Shown: positions 33,978 to 42,758 of the stretch, piece by piece
Layout of the letters: each line of letters opens with the position of its first letter
Position numbering within the stretch: the stretch's first letter is position 1
Assembly: GCA_934122085.1 (NCBI GenBank)
Contig: CAKOVS010000004.1
Span: 62,001 to 126,000 of the forward strand
Source: an uncultured Clostridia bacterium
Lineage (GTDB): Bacteria; Bacillota; Clostridia; TANB77; CAG-508
DNA length: 64,000 nucleotides
Direction: 5' to 3'
Position numbers and translations under genes: made by a program
The notes under the pieces: model-generated
Database searches by the model: none
What the model saw: the letters and a program-made list of their open reading frames with translations, nothing else
Told to the model about the DNA's origin: nothing

Positions 33978-35744
33978 ATGCCAATATCATTATCAAATAA
34001 AAAGAAAATGAGAAATGGACTATTTGTAGTAATTATATTAATTTTATTATTAACAACAAGATTAGGTTATATCCAATTAGTATGGGGAGCAGAATTAAAC
34101 AATAAAGCATTAAACCAACAATCACAAAGCAGAAAAATAACAGCAAAAAGAGGAACAATATATGATGCAACAGGAAAGTATGAATTAGCAGTAAGTTCAA
34201 GTGTAGAAATAGTAACAATAAATCCAGGAAATATAAAAAAAGATAATAAAGAAAAAGTAGCAAAAGTATTAAGTGATATATTTGAATTAGACTATGAAAA
34301 AGTATTAAAAAAAGTAAATAAAAGAAGTTCAATAGAAACAATTGTAAAACAAGTAGAAAAAAATAAGACAGATGAATTAAGAGAGTGGATGGAAGAGAAT
34401 CAAATAACAACAGGAATAAATATAGATGAAGATTCAAAAAGATATTATCCATATGGAGATTTAGCTGCACAAGTAATAGGATTTTGTGGAAGTGATAATC
34501 AAGGATTAGATGGAATTGAAGCTAAATATAACACTGAATTAAAAGGAACAAATGGAAGAATTGAAAGACAAACAAATGGAGCTGGAGCAAGTCTTGGAGA
34601 TGAAGAATATATTTCAGCAATAGATGGAAATAGTTTAATATTAACAATAGATATGACAATACAATCAATTGTTGAAAAATACTTAGAAGAAGCATGTATA
34701 GACAATGTTTGTACAGATGGTGGAAGTATAATAGCAATGAATCCTAAAAATGGAGATATTTTAGCAATGGCTACATATCCTGCATATGATTTAAATAATC
34801 CATATGAACCACATACAGATGAGCAAAAAGTAGAATGGGAAAATTTAGATTCACAAGATAGAACAACAGCGATGCAAAAAATGTGGAGAAACAAAGCAAT
34901 ATCAGATACATATGAGCCAGGTTCAGTTTTTAAAACAATAACATCATCTGCAGCACTTGAAGAAGGAATAGTAACAAACATAGACCAGCAAGGGCAATTC
35001 TGTTGTACGGGTGGAATAGAAGTTGCAGGTGTAAGAATAAAATGTTGGAGATATTATAGACCACATGGTTCAGAAAGTTTAAGACTGGCATTAATGAATT
35101 CTTGTAATCCAGTATTTATAGGATTAGGACAAAAAATAGGTGTAACAAAATATTATGAATATTTAAGAAAATTTGGATTATTTAATAAAACAGGAATAAA
35201 ATTACCAGGGGAAGCAAACAGCATTTTTATAAAAGAAGAAAAAGCAGGACCAGTAGAGCTTGCAACAATTAGCTTTGGACAAAGATTTGAAATAACACCA
35301 CTTCAAATGATAACAGCAGTTTCAAGTATTGCAAATAAAGGTACATATATAAAACCAAGAATAGTAAAATCTATTATAAATAGTGAAACTGGTGGAAAAA
35401 CAGATATGCCAGTAGAAACTGGAGAACAAATAATATCAAAAGAAAATGCAGAAAAAGTGTTAAGTATGATGAATAGTGTTGTATCAGAAGGAACAGGAAA
35501 AAATGCCAAAGTAGAAGGATATCAGGTTGGAGGAAAAACAGGAACATCAGAAGATGGTGTTAATACTGGAAAATATGTCACATCATTTTGTGGAGTAGCA
35601 AATACAGATGACCCTGAAATAGTACTTTTGATAACATTATATAATCCAACAGGAGAAGGAGGACACCAAGGAGGTGGTGTAGCTGCACCTGTTGGAGGAA
35701 AGATTCTGAGTGAAGTTTTACCATATTTAGATAGTCAAAAATAA
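33978..35744 (+). CDS. Class B penicillin-binding protein (SpoVD/FtsI type)
   Basis: Peptidoglycan transpeptidase, 588 residues. N-terminal transmembrane helix (about 14-35), dimerisation domain, then the transpeptidase with S316 in GSVFK, S375-C-N377 and K520-T-G-T523. No PASTA domain at the C-terminus. That fits an FtsI/SpoVD/PbpA-type enzyme; the GerS-like gene just downstream hints at sporulation (cortex), but the division role cannot be excluded. ATG 33978 follows AGAGGTG. Confidence 0.9.
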   Translation: MPISLSNKKKMRNGLFVVIILILLLTTRLGYIQLVWGAELNNKALNQQSQSRKITAKRGTIYDATGKYELAVSSSVEIVTINPGNIKKDNKEKVAKVLSDIFELDYEKVLKKVNKRSSIETIVKQVEKNKTDELREWMEENQITTGINIDEDSKRYYPYGDLAAQVIGFCGSDNQGLDGIEAKYNTELKGTNGRIERQTNGAGASLGDEEYISAIDGNSLILTIDMTIQSIVEKYLEEACIDNVCTDGGSIIAMNPKNGDILAMATYPAYDLNNPYEPHTDEQKVEWENLDSQDRTTAMQKMWRNKAISDTYEPGSVFKTITSSAALEEGIVTNIDQQGQFCCTGGIEVAGVRIKCWRYYRPHGSESLRLALMNSCNPVFIGLGQKIGVTKYYEYLRKFGLFNKTGIKLPGEANSIFIKEEKAGPVELATISFGQRFEITPLQMITAVSSIANKGTYIKPRIVKSIINSETGGKTDMPVETGEQIISKENAEKVLSMMNSVVSEGTGKNAKVEGYQVGGKTGTSEDGVNTGKYVTSFCGVANTDDPEIVLLITLYNPTGEGGHQGGGVAAPVGGKILSEVLPYLDSQK

Positions 35745-35769
35745 AATTTTGAAAGGAATTATAAAAATT

Positions 35770-36378
35770 ATGAAAAAAAAATATTGGGCGATATTATTAA
35801 TTATAATTTTAATAGGAATTGGTGGGATGATTTTTTACAAAAAAAGTTTAAAATTAAATAAAATGGGTAATAATAAAAGCAGTCAAGAAGTCGTAGATTA
35901 TATTTTAAATCTTAGTTCATATGAAACAAAAATTACAGTTACAGTTACAAGTAATAAAAATACTAATAAATATATATTAAAACAAGAGTTTCAATCTCCT
36001 AACATGAGCACACAAGAAGTAATAGAACCAAGTAATATAACAGGGATAAAAATAATAAATGATGGAACAACTTTAAAATTAGAAAATACTAATTTAAATC
36101 TAAATACAATATTAGAAAACTATACATATTTAGGAAATAATTGTTTAGATTTATCAACATTTATTGAAGAATATAAAAAAGATACTTCAGCAAATTTTGA
36201 AGAAAAAGAATCTGAAATAATAATGAAAACAAAAAATAATTCTGATAATATATATATAAAAGAAAAGATATTGCATATAGATAAAAGGACAGGAATGCCA
36301 AAACAAATGGAAATAAAAGATAATAAACAAAAAAATACAATTTACATATTATATAATGAGGTAAGGATAAATATGTAA
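35770..36378 (+). CDS. Membrane-anchored LolA/GerS-like protein
   Basis: 202 residues. A signal-anchor (about 6-25) without lipobox cysteine is followed by a beta-rich domain: SSYETKITVTVTSNKNT, KQEFQSPNMSTQEVIEP, then short strands and a final HIDKRTGMPKQMEI ... YNEVRIN. This pattern (modified-state peptide, 'Q.f..P....E...P', late 'd..tg.P..m.i.d') matches the LolA-fold proteins that include the clostridial germination protein GerS. ATG 35770 follows GAAAGGA; TTG 35749 is rejected. Possibly co-transcribed with the PBP gene upstream (25 bp apart). Confidence 0.65.
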   Translation: MKKKYWAILLIIILIGIGGMIFYKKSLKLNKMGNNKSSQEVVDYILNLSSYETKITVTVTSNKNTNKYILKQEFQSPNMSTQEVIEPSNITGIKIINDGTTLKLENTNLNLNTILENYTYLGNNCLDLSTFIEEYKKDTSANFEEKESEIIMKTKNNSDNIYIKEKILHIDKRTGMPKQMEIKDNKQKNTIYILYNEVRINM

Positions 36379-36456
36379 ATTTAAATATCTTTACTTCGAA
36401 CTAAGAAAAGATACGATATATAAACTTGATATATAGTAAGTTTAGGAGTGAAGAAA

Positions 36457-36804
36457 ATGGTAGTAAAAAGAGGAGATATGTTTTATGCAGACTTAAGTCC
36501 AGTTGTTGGTTCTGAACAAGGTGGTGTTAGACCAGTATTAATAATTCAAAATGATTTAGGAAATAAATATAGTCCAACAGTAATAGCTGCAGCAATAACT
36601 TCTCAAACGAATAAGACAAAATTACCAACACATATAGAAATTGGTGAAAATACAAGTGGACTTAAGAGTAATTCTGTTGTGTTAACAGAACAAATTCGTA
36701 CAATAGATAAAAGTAGATTAAAAGAAAAAATTGGTCATATAGATGATAATACAATAATAAATAAATTAAATAATGCATTAGGTGTTAGTTTTGGATTGGA
36801 ATGA
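36457..36804 (+). CDS. mazF: MazF/PemK-type endoribonuclease toxin
   Basis: 115 residues, sequence-specific mRNA interferase. Typical VVKRGDMFYADLSPVVGSEQ, GGVRPVLIIQND, TVIAAAITSQ and VLTEQIRTIDKSRL; conserved R (RPVLIIQND) and T/S (AAITSQ) of the catalytic pocket are present. AGGAG at 36443-36447 selects ATG 36457. No MazE-type antitoxin ORF is seen directly upstream, where the GerS-like gene ends 78 bp before. In clostridia the partner is often a CopG-like gene between alr and mazF; that is missing here. Ends with TGA. Confidence 0.92.
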   Translation: MVVKRGDMFYADLSPVVGSEQGGVRPVLIIQNDLGNKYSPTVIAAAITSQTNKTKLPTHIEIGENTSGLKSNSVVLTEQIRTIDKSRLKEKIGHIDDNTIINKLNNALGVSFGLE

Positions 36805-36805
36805 A

Positions 36806-36834
36806 TTGACATAATAACATAAATGTATTATAAT
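36806..36834 (+). promoter_or_regulatory. Perfect consensus promoter of the lipoprotein gene
   Basis: TTGACA (36806-36811), 17-bp spacer, TATAAT (36829-36834), starting one base after the mazF stop. Confidence 0.85.
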
Positions 36835-36878
36835 TGAAATGTAAGCCCAAAAGCTTTTTTGAAGAACGGAGGTTTGAA

Positions 36879-37310
36879 ATGAAAAAAAAGCTTGTAATTC
36901 GGATCGCAACTATTATTGTTGCTATGTGTATGGTGATGACCATGACCGCGTGTTCTACATCTGATGGAAATGGTATCTCTATTGATACCGTGAGGCAAAC
37001 ATTTGAGGTTAGTAATGCCTCCCAGTGGGGAAAGGATTTCACCATTACTATTGGCGATGAACTTACTAACATTGGAATTAAAAATGGCTCTAGTGTTAGA
37101 GTCAGATTTGATTCTGGATATGTTACATTGTGGTTCGACCTTAGAGTTGAATTGACTCAGTGGTCTAAGGATCAGATTGTTGACAGTTTGACAGAGTTGC
37201 TTAAGAATTATATTGGCGATTCTGCCAAAGACGTTGCTGTATCCTCTACGGAATTTTTCTCGAATGAGAGTCGCTTGAAATTCTCTGTGACTTTCAATCT
37301 CGCAAGCTAA
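36879..37310 (+). CDS. Small lipoprotein of unknown function, foreign base composition
   Basis: 143 residues. Basic start, hydrophobic helix and lipobox TMTACS place the lipidated cysteine at about 25, so the mature ~118-residue protein is on the outer face of the membrane. The domain has alternating beta segments (SVRVRFDSGYVTLWFDLRVE) and a helix (KDQIVDSLTELLKNYIG); no family recognised. CGGAGG selects ATG 36879. It carries GGC/GCG/GAC/TCC codons rare in neighbours. With its own consensus promoter and a very strong terminator it looks like an inserted single-gene unit. Confidence 0.75.
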   Translation: MKKKLVIRIATIIVAMCMVMTMTACSTSDGNGISIDTVRQTFEVSNASQWGKDFTITIGDELTNIGIKNGSSVRVRFDSGYVTLWFDLRVELTQWSKDQIVDSLTELLKNYIGDSAKDVAVSSTEFFSNESRLKFSVTFNLAS

Positions 37311-37317
37311 ACCTTCA

Positions 37318-37362
37318 GACGCCCCAATTAAGAACGATGTTCTTAATTGGGGCGTCATTTTT
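37318..37362 (+). terminator. Strong terminator of the lipoprotein gene
   Basis: An 18-bp perfect stem GACGCCCCAATTAAGAAC / GTTCTTAATTGGGGCGTC with GAT loop, then T-rich sequence. Confidence 0.92.
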
Positions 37363-37364
37363 TA

Positions 37365-37492
37365 TATACTAGGAAAGTTCTCCGAACTTCCTAGTATATA
37401 AAAGCTACAATCGCTAGCCCTTTGAGATTTTCTCCTTTTAGTCGAAAACTCAAATCGGGCGAGAACAAAGGGCGACTACGTCGCTTTGTTCT
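37365..37492. repeat. Dispersed bipartite palindromic repeat, full copy 3
   Basis: Nearly identical to 17189-17316 over 128 bp (hairpin TAGGAAAGTTC / GAACTTCCTA; middle CTTTGAG / CTCAAA; hairpin AGAACAAAGGGCGAC / GTCGCTTTGTTCT). Lies between the lipoprotein gene and converging asnS and may end asnS transcription. Confidence 0.85.
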
Positions 37493-37498
37493 ATTAAA

Positions 37499-38887
37499 TT
37501 AAAAATCACAATTGTTTGGTGTTCTTGGATATGGAATAACATCTCTAATATTTTCAATTCCTGTAATATACATTAATAATCTTTCGAAACCAAGTCCGAA
37601 ACCAGAATGAATATTTGTACCATATTTTCTTAATTCAAGATACCAATATAATGGATCTGTTTCAATTCCCATTTGTTTCATACGTGCAACTAGTTTGTCA
37701 TAATCTTCTTCTCTTTGAGAGCCACCCATAATTTCACCAGCACCAGGAACTTCAAGGTCAACAGCAGCAACAGTTTTTCCATCTGGGTTTAATTTCATAT
37801 AATATGATTTGATATCTTTTGGCCAATTCTTAACAAATACAGGACCATTAAAATATTCTGTAATATATTTTTCGTGTTCTTTTGCTAAATCTTCACCATA
37901 ATCTGGTTGAAATTCCCATGTTCTATCAGCTTTTTTCAAAATATCTATAACATCTTTGTGGTCAATTCTAACGAAATCAGAATTTAATAATTTTGTTAAT
38001 TTATCTTTTAATCCTTTTTCTATAAAATTATCACAGAAATCAATTTCTTCAGGACAATGTTCTAAAACATAATTTACAATATATTTTAAACAATCTTCTT
38101 CAATATCCATTAAACCATCTAAATCACAGAAAGATATTTCAGGTTCAATCATCCAAAATTCATTTGCATGTGTTTTTGTATTTGAATTTTCACTTCTTAA
38201 TGTTGGTCCAAAAGTATAAATTTTCCCAAATGCAGAAGCAAATGTTTCACCATGTAATTGTCCAGAACCTGTTATATATGCTTTTTTTCCAAATAAATCT
38301 TCTGAAAAATCAACTTTTCCATCTTTTTTTGGTAAATCTTCATCAAGATTTAATGTTGTTAATTTAAACATTTCAGCAGAACCTTCGCAATCAGCACAAG
38401 TTATTATAGGTGTATGAACATATACATATCCACGTTCTTGGAAATATTGGTGAATTGCGAATGCTGCAACACTTCTAATTCTAAAAACAGCATTAAATGT
38501 ATTTGTTCTTGGTCTTAAATGTGCAATAGTTCTTAAATATTCAAATGAATGTCTTTTCTTTTGAAGAGGATAATCTGTAGGGCATAGACTTTCAATTTCT
38601 ATAGATGTTGCTTGAATTTCAAATGGCTGTTTTGCATTTTCTGTTATAACAACATTTCCAGTAACTTTTATAGTTGAGCTTATAGTAAGCTTTGTAATCT
38701 CATTAAAATTTGATAAATTATTATTAAAAACAATTTGAACATTTTTAAAAAAAGAACCATCATTTAGTTCTATAAATCCAAATGTTTTTGAATCTCTAAT
38801 AGTTTTTGTCCATCCTTCAATTGTAACTTCTTTGCCTGTGTATTCAGAAGTTTTTCTAAATAAATCTTTTATTGTTACATTAGTCAT
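37499..38887 (-). CDS. asnS: Asparaginyl-tRNA synthetase
   Basis: Class II synthetase, 462 residues. N-terminal OB anticodon-binding domain (VTIEGWTKTIRDSKTFGFIE), motif 2 region GPTLRSENSNTKTHANEFW (the NTKxHxxEF pattern marks Asn over Asp), motif 3 GFGLGFERLLMYITGIENI and the terminal PRTPNNCDF. ATG 38887 follows AAGAAGGAAT on the - strand. Encoded alone with promoter at 38922-38950. Confidence 0.96.
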   Translation of the reverse strand: MTNVTIKDLFRKTSEYTGKEVTIEGWTKTIRDSKTFGFIELNDGSFFKNVQIVFNNNLSNFNEITKLTISSTIKVTGNVVITENAKQPFEIQATSIEIESLCPTDYPLQKKRHSFEYLRTIAHLRPRTNTFNAVFRIRSVAAFAIHQYFQERGYVYVHTPIITCADCEGSAEMFKLTTLNLDEDLPKKDGKVDFSEDLFGKKAYITGSGQLHGETFASAFGKIYTFGPTLRSENSNTKTHANEFWMIEPEISFCDLDGLMDIEEDCLKYIVNYVLEHCPEEIDFCDNFIEKGLKDKLTKLLNSDFVRIDHKDVIDILKKADRTWEFQPDYGEDLAKEHEKYITEYFNGPVFVKNWPKDIKSYYMKLNPDGKTVAAVDLEVPGAGEIMGGSQREEDYDKLVARMKQMGIETDPLYWYLELRKYGTNIHSGFGLGFERLLMYITGIENIRDVIPYPRTPNNCDF

Positions 38888-38921
38888 AAAAATTCCTTCT
38901 TTCTATTGTTAGTATGCCAAA

Positions 38922-38950
38922 ATTATACAATATTATATGGAATTTTACAA
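38922..38950 (-). promoter_or_regulatory. Promoter of asnS
   Basis: On the - strand: TTGTAA (38945-38950), 17-bp spacer, TATAAT (38922-38927). Confidence 0.65.
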
Positions 38951-38965
38951 GTGAAATTCAAAAAT

Positions 38966-38979
38966 TTATCGACCGATAA
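38966..38979. promoter_or_regulatory. Candidate TetR-type operator
   Basis: Perfect 6-2-6 palindrome TTATCG-AC-CGATAA between the divergent asnS and tetR promoters, about 18 bp upstream of the tetR -35 box. Its C/G content stands out in AT-rich surroundings. Binding by the adjacent TetR protein is inferred. Confidence 0.5.
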
Positions 38980-38997
38980 TTCGACTAAAAAAAAGTC

Positions 38998-39026
38998 TTG
39001 CATAAAATTAGATTACATTATATAAT
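38998..39026 (+). promoter_or_regulatory. Promoter of the tetR-ligase operon
   Basis: TTGCAT (38998-39003), 17-bp spacer, TATAAT (39021-39026), about 106 bp before the TetR start. Confidence 0.75.
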
Positions 39027-39132
39027 AGACATATATAAAATGATGTAATTTGAGAAAAAAAGAAGATGTAAAAAATTGAGAAAGTGTGAGTTTTTTTACA
39101 TATCTATACCTTAGAAAAGGAATGAAGGAAGA

Positions 39133-39702
39133 ATGAATAAAACTAAGAGAAAAATATTTGAAACTTCAATGAAATTATTTGCAGAGAAGGGATATGATGC
39201 AACAAGTATTGAAGAAATAACGGCAACAGTAGGAGTTGCAAAAGGAACATTATATTATCATTTTGCTAGCAAAGAAGAAATATTTAACTTTTTAATTGAA
39301 GAAGGAATAAAACTATTGCAAAATAGTGTTGATATAAAAACAGCAAAACATAGTAATTATATAGATAAAATAAAAGCAATTGTATTAATACAAATAAAAA
39401 TAGTAGCAAAATATGAAAATATTATAACAATAATATTAAGTCAATTTTGGGGAACAGAACAAAGAAACAAAAAATGTCAAAACCTTGTATATGAATATAT
39501 TGGCCAAATTGAAAAAATAGTTCAAGAAGGAATAGAAAAAGGAGAAATAAAAGAAGGAGATACAAGAGCAATAGCATCAGAAATATATGGACTAATTTGT
39601 TCTACACTTGTTTATAAAAAAAGAGAAGGCGAAGATATGGATGTAATGCGTTTATATCATGAATATGAAAATACTGTAATAAATGGATTAAGAGTAAAGT
39701 AG
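39133..39702 (+). CDS. TetR/AcrR family transcriptional regulator
   Basis: 189 residues. N-terminal HTH with FAEKGYDATSIEEITATVGV and AKGTLYYHFASKEEIF, the typical TetR helix-turn-helix; the C-terminal helical ligand domain is unassigned. ATG 39133 follows AAGGAATGAAGGAAG. It directly precedes an acyl-CoA ligase gene, so it is probably an autoregulated repressor sensing a fatty-acid-like or acyl-CoA ligand. A palindrome upstream (38966) is a candidate operator. Confidence 0.9.
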   Translation: MNKTKRKIFETSMKLFAEKGYDATSIEEITATVGVAKGTLYYHFASKEEIFNFLIEEGIKLLQNSVDIKTAKHSNYIDKIKAIVLIQIKIVAKYENIITIILSQFWGTEQRNKKCQNLVYEYIGQIEKIVQEGIEKGEIKEGDTRAIASEIYGLICSTLVYKKREGEDMDVMRLYHEYENTVINGLRVK

Positions 39703-39762
39703 TATGAAAAATTTTATTACAATGTGCGTTTTAGAGAATCGAGAAAGGAAATAGAAAATAAA

Positions 39763-41481
39763 ATGGAAACAAAATCAAGAAAAATGAAATTTACAGACTT
39801 AAAAGATATGTTAAACCAAACAGGAGAAGTATATGGAGATAGACCAGCATATATATTTAAAACAGAAGAAAAAGGAAAATTTAGAATAATAACACATAAA
39901 GAATTTAGAGAAAATATAAATGCATTAGGAACTACATTAATTCAAATGGGATTAAAAGATAAAAGAATTGCAGTTATTTCAGAAAACAGATACGAATGGG
40001 AACTTTCATATTTAGCAGTTGTAGCAGGTGTTGGTGTAATAGTACCATTAGATAAAGCATTACCAGATAATGAACTTGAAAGTTTAATACTTCGTTCACA
40101 AGTTGAAGCAATAATATATTCATCAAAATATGATGCAATAATGAATACATTAAGAGAAAAGAAAAATACTAATTTAAAATATTTTATTTCAATGGATTTA
40201 GAAGAAAACACACAAGGAATTTATGCAGAAAAAGCTTTAGTTGAAAAAGGAAAAAAATTATTAGCAGATGGAAATAAAACATATATAGATGCAAAAATAG
40301 ATGCTGAAAAAATGGGAATAATGTTATTTACATCTGGTACAACGGCAATGTCAAAAGCTGTAATGTTATCACATAAAAATTTAGTAACAAATGTTATGGA
40401 TATAATTCAAAGATTTGATTTAACAGATGAAGATAGATTTTTATCATTTTTACCATTACACCATGTATTTGAATGTACAGTTGGATTTTTATATCCAATA
40501 TCAATTGGTGGATCAATTGCATTTTGTGAAGGTGTAAAACACATGGCAGAAAACATAAAAGAATTTGAGATAACAGCAATGATATCAGTTCCAGCAGTAT
40601 TTGATATTATCTATAGAAAAGTAATGAAAACTATAGAGAAAAAAGGAAAACTAGCTAATTTAGAAAAAGGAAAGAAAGTTTCTCAATTTTTATTAAAAAT
40701 GAAAATTGATTTAAGAAAACAATTATTTAAAGAAGTACATGAAAGTTTAGGACCAAAACTAAAATTAGTAGTAACAGGAGGTGCAGCATTAGATCCTGAA
40801 ACAGAAAAAGGATTTAATGATTTAGGGTTTGATGTAGAACAAGGATATGGTTTAACAGAAACTGCACCAGTAATTGCAGCAGAAACACCAAAATGTAGAA
40901 GGCTTGGTTCTATAGGAAAGAAATTTCCAAGTGTAGAAGTAAAAATAGATGATCCAGATGAAGAAGGAATAGGAGAATTAATGGCAAAAGGCCCATCTAT
41001 AATGTTAGGATATTATGAAAATGAAGAAGCAACAAAATCAGCATTAGAATCTGATGGATGGTTCCATACAGGAGATTTAGCAAGAATTGATAAAGATGGA
41101 TTTATATATATTTCAGGAAGAAAGAAAAGTGTTATAGTATTAAACAATGGAAAAAATGTATTCCCAGAAGAAATTGAAACATTACTAAATAAAGTAGAAG
41201 GAATAAAAGAAACATTTGTATTTGAGAAAAAAGAAGATGATGGTGATGTTAAAGTTTGCGTAGAAATTGTATATGATAAAGAATTAATAAAAGAATTATA
41301 TAATATTGAAGGAGAAGAAAACATAAAAGAATTTTTATGGGATAAAGTAAAAGAAGTAAATAAACTAATGCCAAAATATAAATATGTTAGAGAAATGGTT
41401 ATAACAGAAGAACCACTAATTAAAACAACAACATTAAAAATTAAAAGACATGAAGAATTGAAAAAAGTATTAGAAAAATAA
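39763..41481 (+). CDS. AMP-dependent long-chain acyl-CoA synthetase/ligase
   Basis: 572 residues of the ANL superfamily. The P-loop is LFTSGTTAMSKAVMLSHKN (about 187-205), followed by VTGGAALDPETEKGF, QGYGLTETAPV (the A5 motif), DGWFHTGDLARID and FISGRKKSVIVLNNGKNVFP (hinge and lid). Activates a fatty acid to acyl-CoA via acyl-AMP. ATG 39763 is preferred over GTG 39724, which lies before the GAAAGGA site. Co-transcribed with the TetR gene; a strong terminator follows. Confidence 0.93.
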   Translation: METKSRKMKFTDLKDMLNQTGEVYGDRPAYIFKTEEKGKFRIITHKEFRENINALGTTLIQMGLKDKRIAVISENRYEWELSYLAVVAGVGVIVPLDKALPDNELESLILRSQVEAIIYSSKYDAIMNTLREKKNTNLKYFISMDLEENTQGIYAEKALVEKGKKLLADGNKTYIDAKIDAEKMGIMLFTSGTTAMSKAVMLSHKNLVTNVMDIIQRFDLTDEDRFLSFLPLHHVFECTVGFLYPISIGGSIAFCEGVKHMAENIKEFEITAMISVPAVFDIIYRKVMKTIEKKGKLANLEKGKKVSQFLLKMKIDLRKQLFKEVHESLGPKLKLVVTGGAALDPETEKGFNDLGFDVEQGYGLTETAPVIAAETPKCRRLGSIGKKFPSVEVKIDDPDEEGIGELMAKGPSIMLGYYENEEATKSALESDGWFHTGDLARIDKDGFIYISGRKKSVIVLNNGKNVFPEEIETLLNKVEGIKETFVFEKKEDDGDVKVCVEIVYDKELIKELYNIEGEENIKEFLWDKVKEVNKLMPKYKYVREMVITEEPLIKTTTLKIKRHEELKKVLEK

Positions 41482-41491
41482 ATATTACAGT

Positions 41492-41536
41492 AATATTACA
41501 AGATGTAAAGAAATGTTACATCTTGTAATATTTTTG
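41492..41536 (+). terminator. Terminator of the tetR-ligase operon
   Basis: Perfect stem AATATTACAAGATGTAA / TTACATCTTGTAATATT with AGAAATG-type loop and T tail. Confidence 0.9.
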
Positions 41537-41648
41537 TAATAAAAATGTAAACAAAAAATAGGAATAAATGCTTGTAGTTTTACGGAAACTAGTATATAAT
41601 AAAAAAGAATAATAATTTTAGACGACAGAGAAAGAGGAGGGATTTGCA

Positions 41649-42680
41649 ATGTCAAGGAAATCTAAATCTGGCATAGTAAATGTACGAATGGTAATAACAG
41701 AGGAAAAAATATTATCAAATATAGATAAAGTACAAAAATTAATAAATCCAAAAAGTAAAAAGCAAATAGTTCAATTTGAAGATGATACTTATTTTAAAGA
41801 TTTAATTGAATCTATAAAAGCTTATTTAATAGAATATCCAAAGAAGAAAAACTTCCCAGTAAGTGTATATAAAGCTGCATATGAATTAGTTGAATTTGCA
41901 ACAAATCAATTTGAAGAAAATACAAAAAAAGTTGAAGAATTAATTCGTCAAAGAGAAGAAAATATTGCATTAGCAGGACAATTAAAAGACTTAATTGAAG
42001 TAGTAGAAAATAAAAATGATGATTGGAAAGATAGAATTTCTGAAGCAGAAGAAGAAGGTAAATTTTCAGAAGATGTTATAGATACTTTAAGACTTGTTGG
42101 AAAAGACAAAACAAGAAAAAGTCAAAATTATCAAGATGCAATAAAATTATTAAATGCAAGAGTAAATAACTTAGAATCAAATCTTCATATTGAGATAGAT
42201 ATGGAAAGAATTGAAGATAGATCTAAAGCTTTAAGTTATATTGGAATAGAAGTTGCAGAAGCATTAAAAGTAATTCCAAAACCTGTAGATTTAGGTACTG
42301 CTGTAAGCGAAGCTGAAAAGGTACAAGAAGAAGTAAAAATTGAAGAGATTGCAGAGGCACAAGAAGCAGAAAAGATTGAAGAAAAGAAAGCAGAAAAGAT
42401 AGAAAAAGTTGTAGAAGCTCCAGAAGAAAAAGCTACTGAGAAAAAGGTTGTTTCACAAGTTATTGATATTGAAGAAACAAGACCAATAAATGAATTAGTA
42501 GATATGTATGAAGCAAATAATAAAGCAGAAGAATATGAAAAATCAATTATGTTTGAAAAGAAACCATCTTTATGGCAAAGATTCAAAAATTCAAAATTGG
42601 CAAGAGCTGTATCATATGTATTCAAGATTAGAATTAGGATTGAGTTACCAAATGCTTTACCAGAAGGTAGAGGAGAATAA
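41649..42680 (+). CDS. Coiled-coil protein of unknown function
   Basis: 343 residues, soluble. Residues about 1-200 are helical (for example FEENTKKVEELIRQREENIALAGQL); 205-275 is a very Glu/Ala/Lys-rich low-complexity stretch (EEIAEAQEAEKIEEKKAEKI); the end (about 310-343) is basic with WQRFKNSKLARAVSYVFKI. No family recognised. GGAGGG gives ATG 41649. The basic tail could bind membrane or nucleic acid. Encoded alone, convergent with tsaE. Confidence 0.7.
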   Translation: MSRKSKSGIVNVRMVITEEKILSNIDKVQKLINPKSKKQIVQFEDDTYFKDLIESIKAYLIEYPKKKNFPVSVYKAAYELVEFATNQFEENTKKVEELIRQREENIALAGQLKDLIEVVENKNDDWKDRISEAEEEGKFSEDVIDTLRLVGKDKTRKSQNYQDAIKLLNARVNNLESNLHIEIDMERIEDRSKALSYIGIEVAEALKVIPKPVDLGTAVSEAEKVQEEVKIEEIAEAQEAEKIEEKKAEKIEKVVEAPEEKATEKKVVSQVIDIEETRPINELVDMYEANNKAEEYEKSIMFEKKPSLWQRFKNSKLARAVSYVFKIRIRIELPNALPEGRGE

Positions 42681-42716
42681 AATAAAGGCTCAAATATTAG
42701 TTGCTGAGTGAAAGAG

Positions 42717-42757
42717 AAAAAACGAATGTATGTTGTAATAGTACATTCGTTTTTTAT
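42717..42757. terminator. Bidirectional terminator between the coiled-coil gene and tsaE
   Basis: Stem AAAAAACGAATGTA / TACATTCGTTTTTT. Confidence 0.85.
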
Positions 42758-42758
42758 A

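Noticed and set aside
36800..36804. Alternative genetic code (TGA as Trp), considered because of the extreme AT bias
   Set aside because: mazF ends with TGA in the expected place and conserved Trp residues (e.g. in RpoD and leuS) use TGG.
36828..37358. 176-codon ORF on the - strand
   Set aside because: Overlaps the lipoprotein gene, which has lipobox, ribosome site and promoter; the shadow begins inside the terminator stem.
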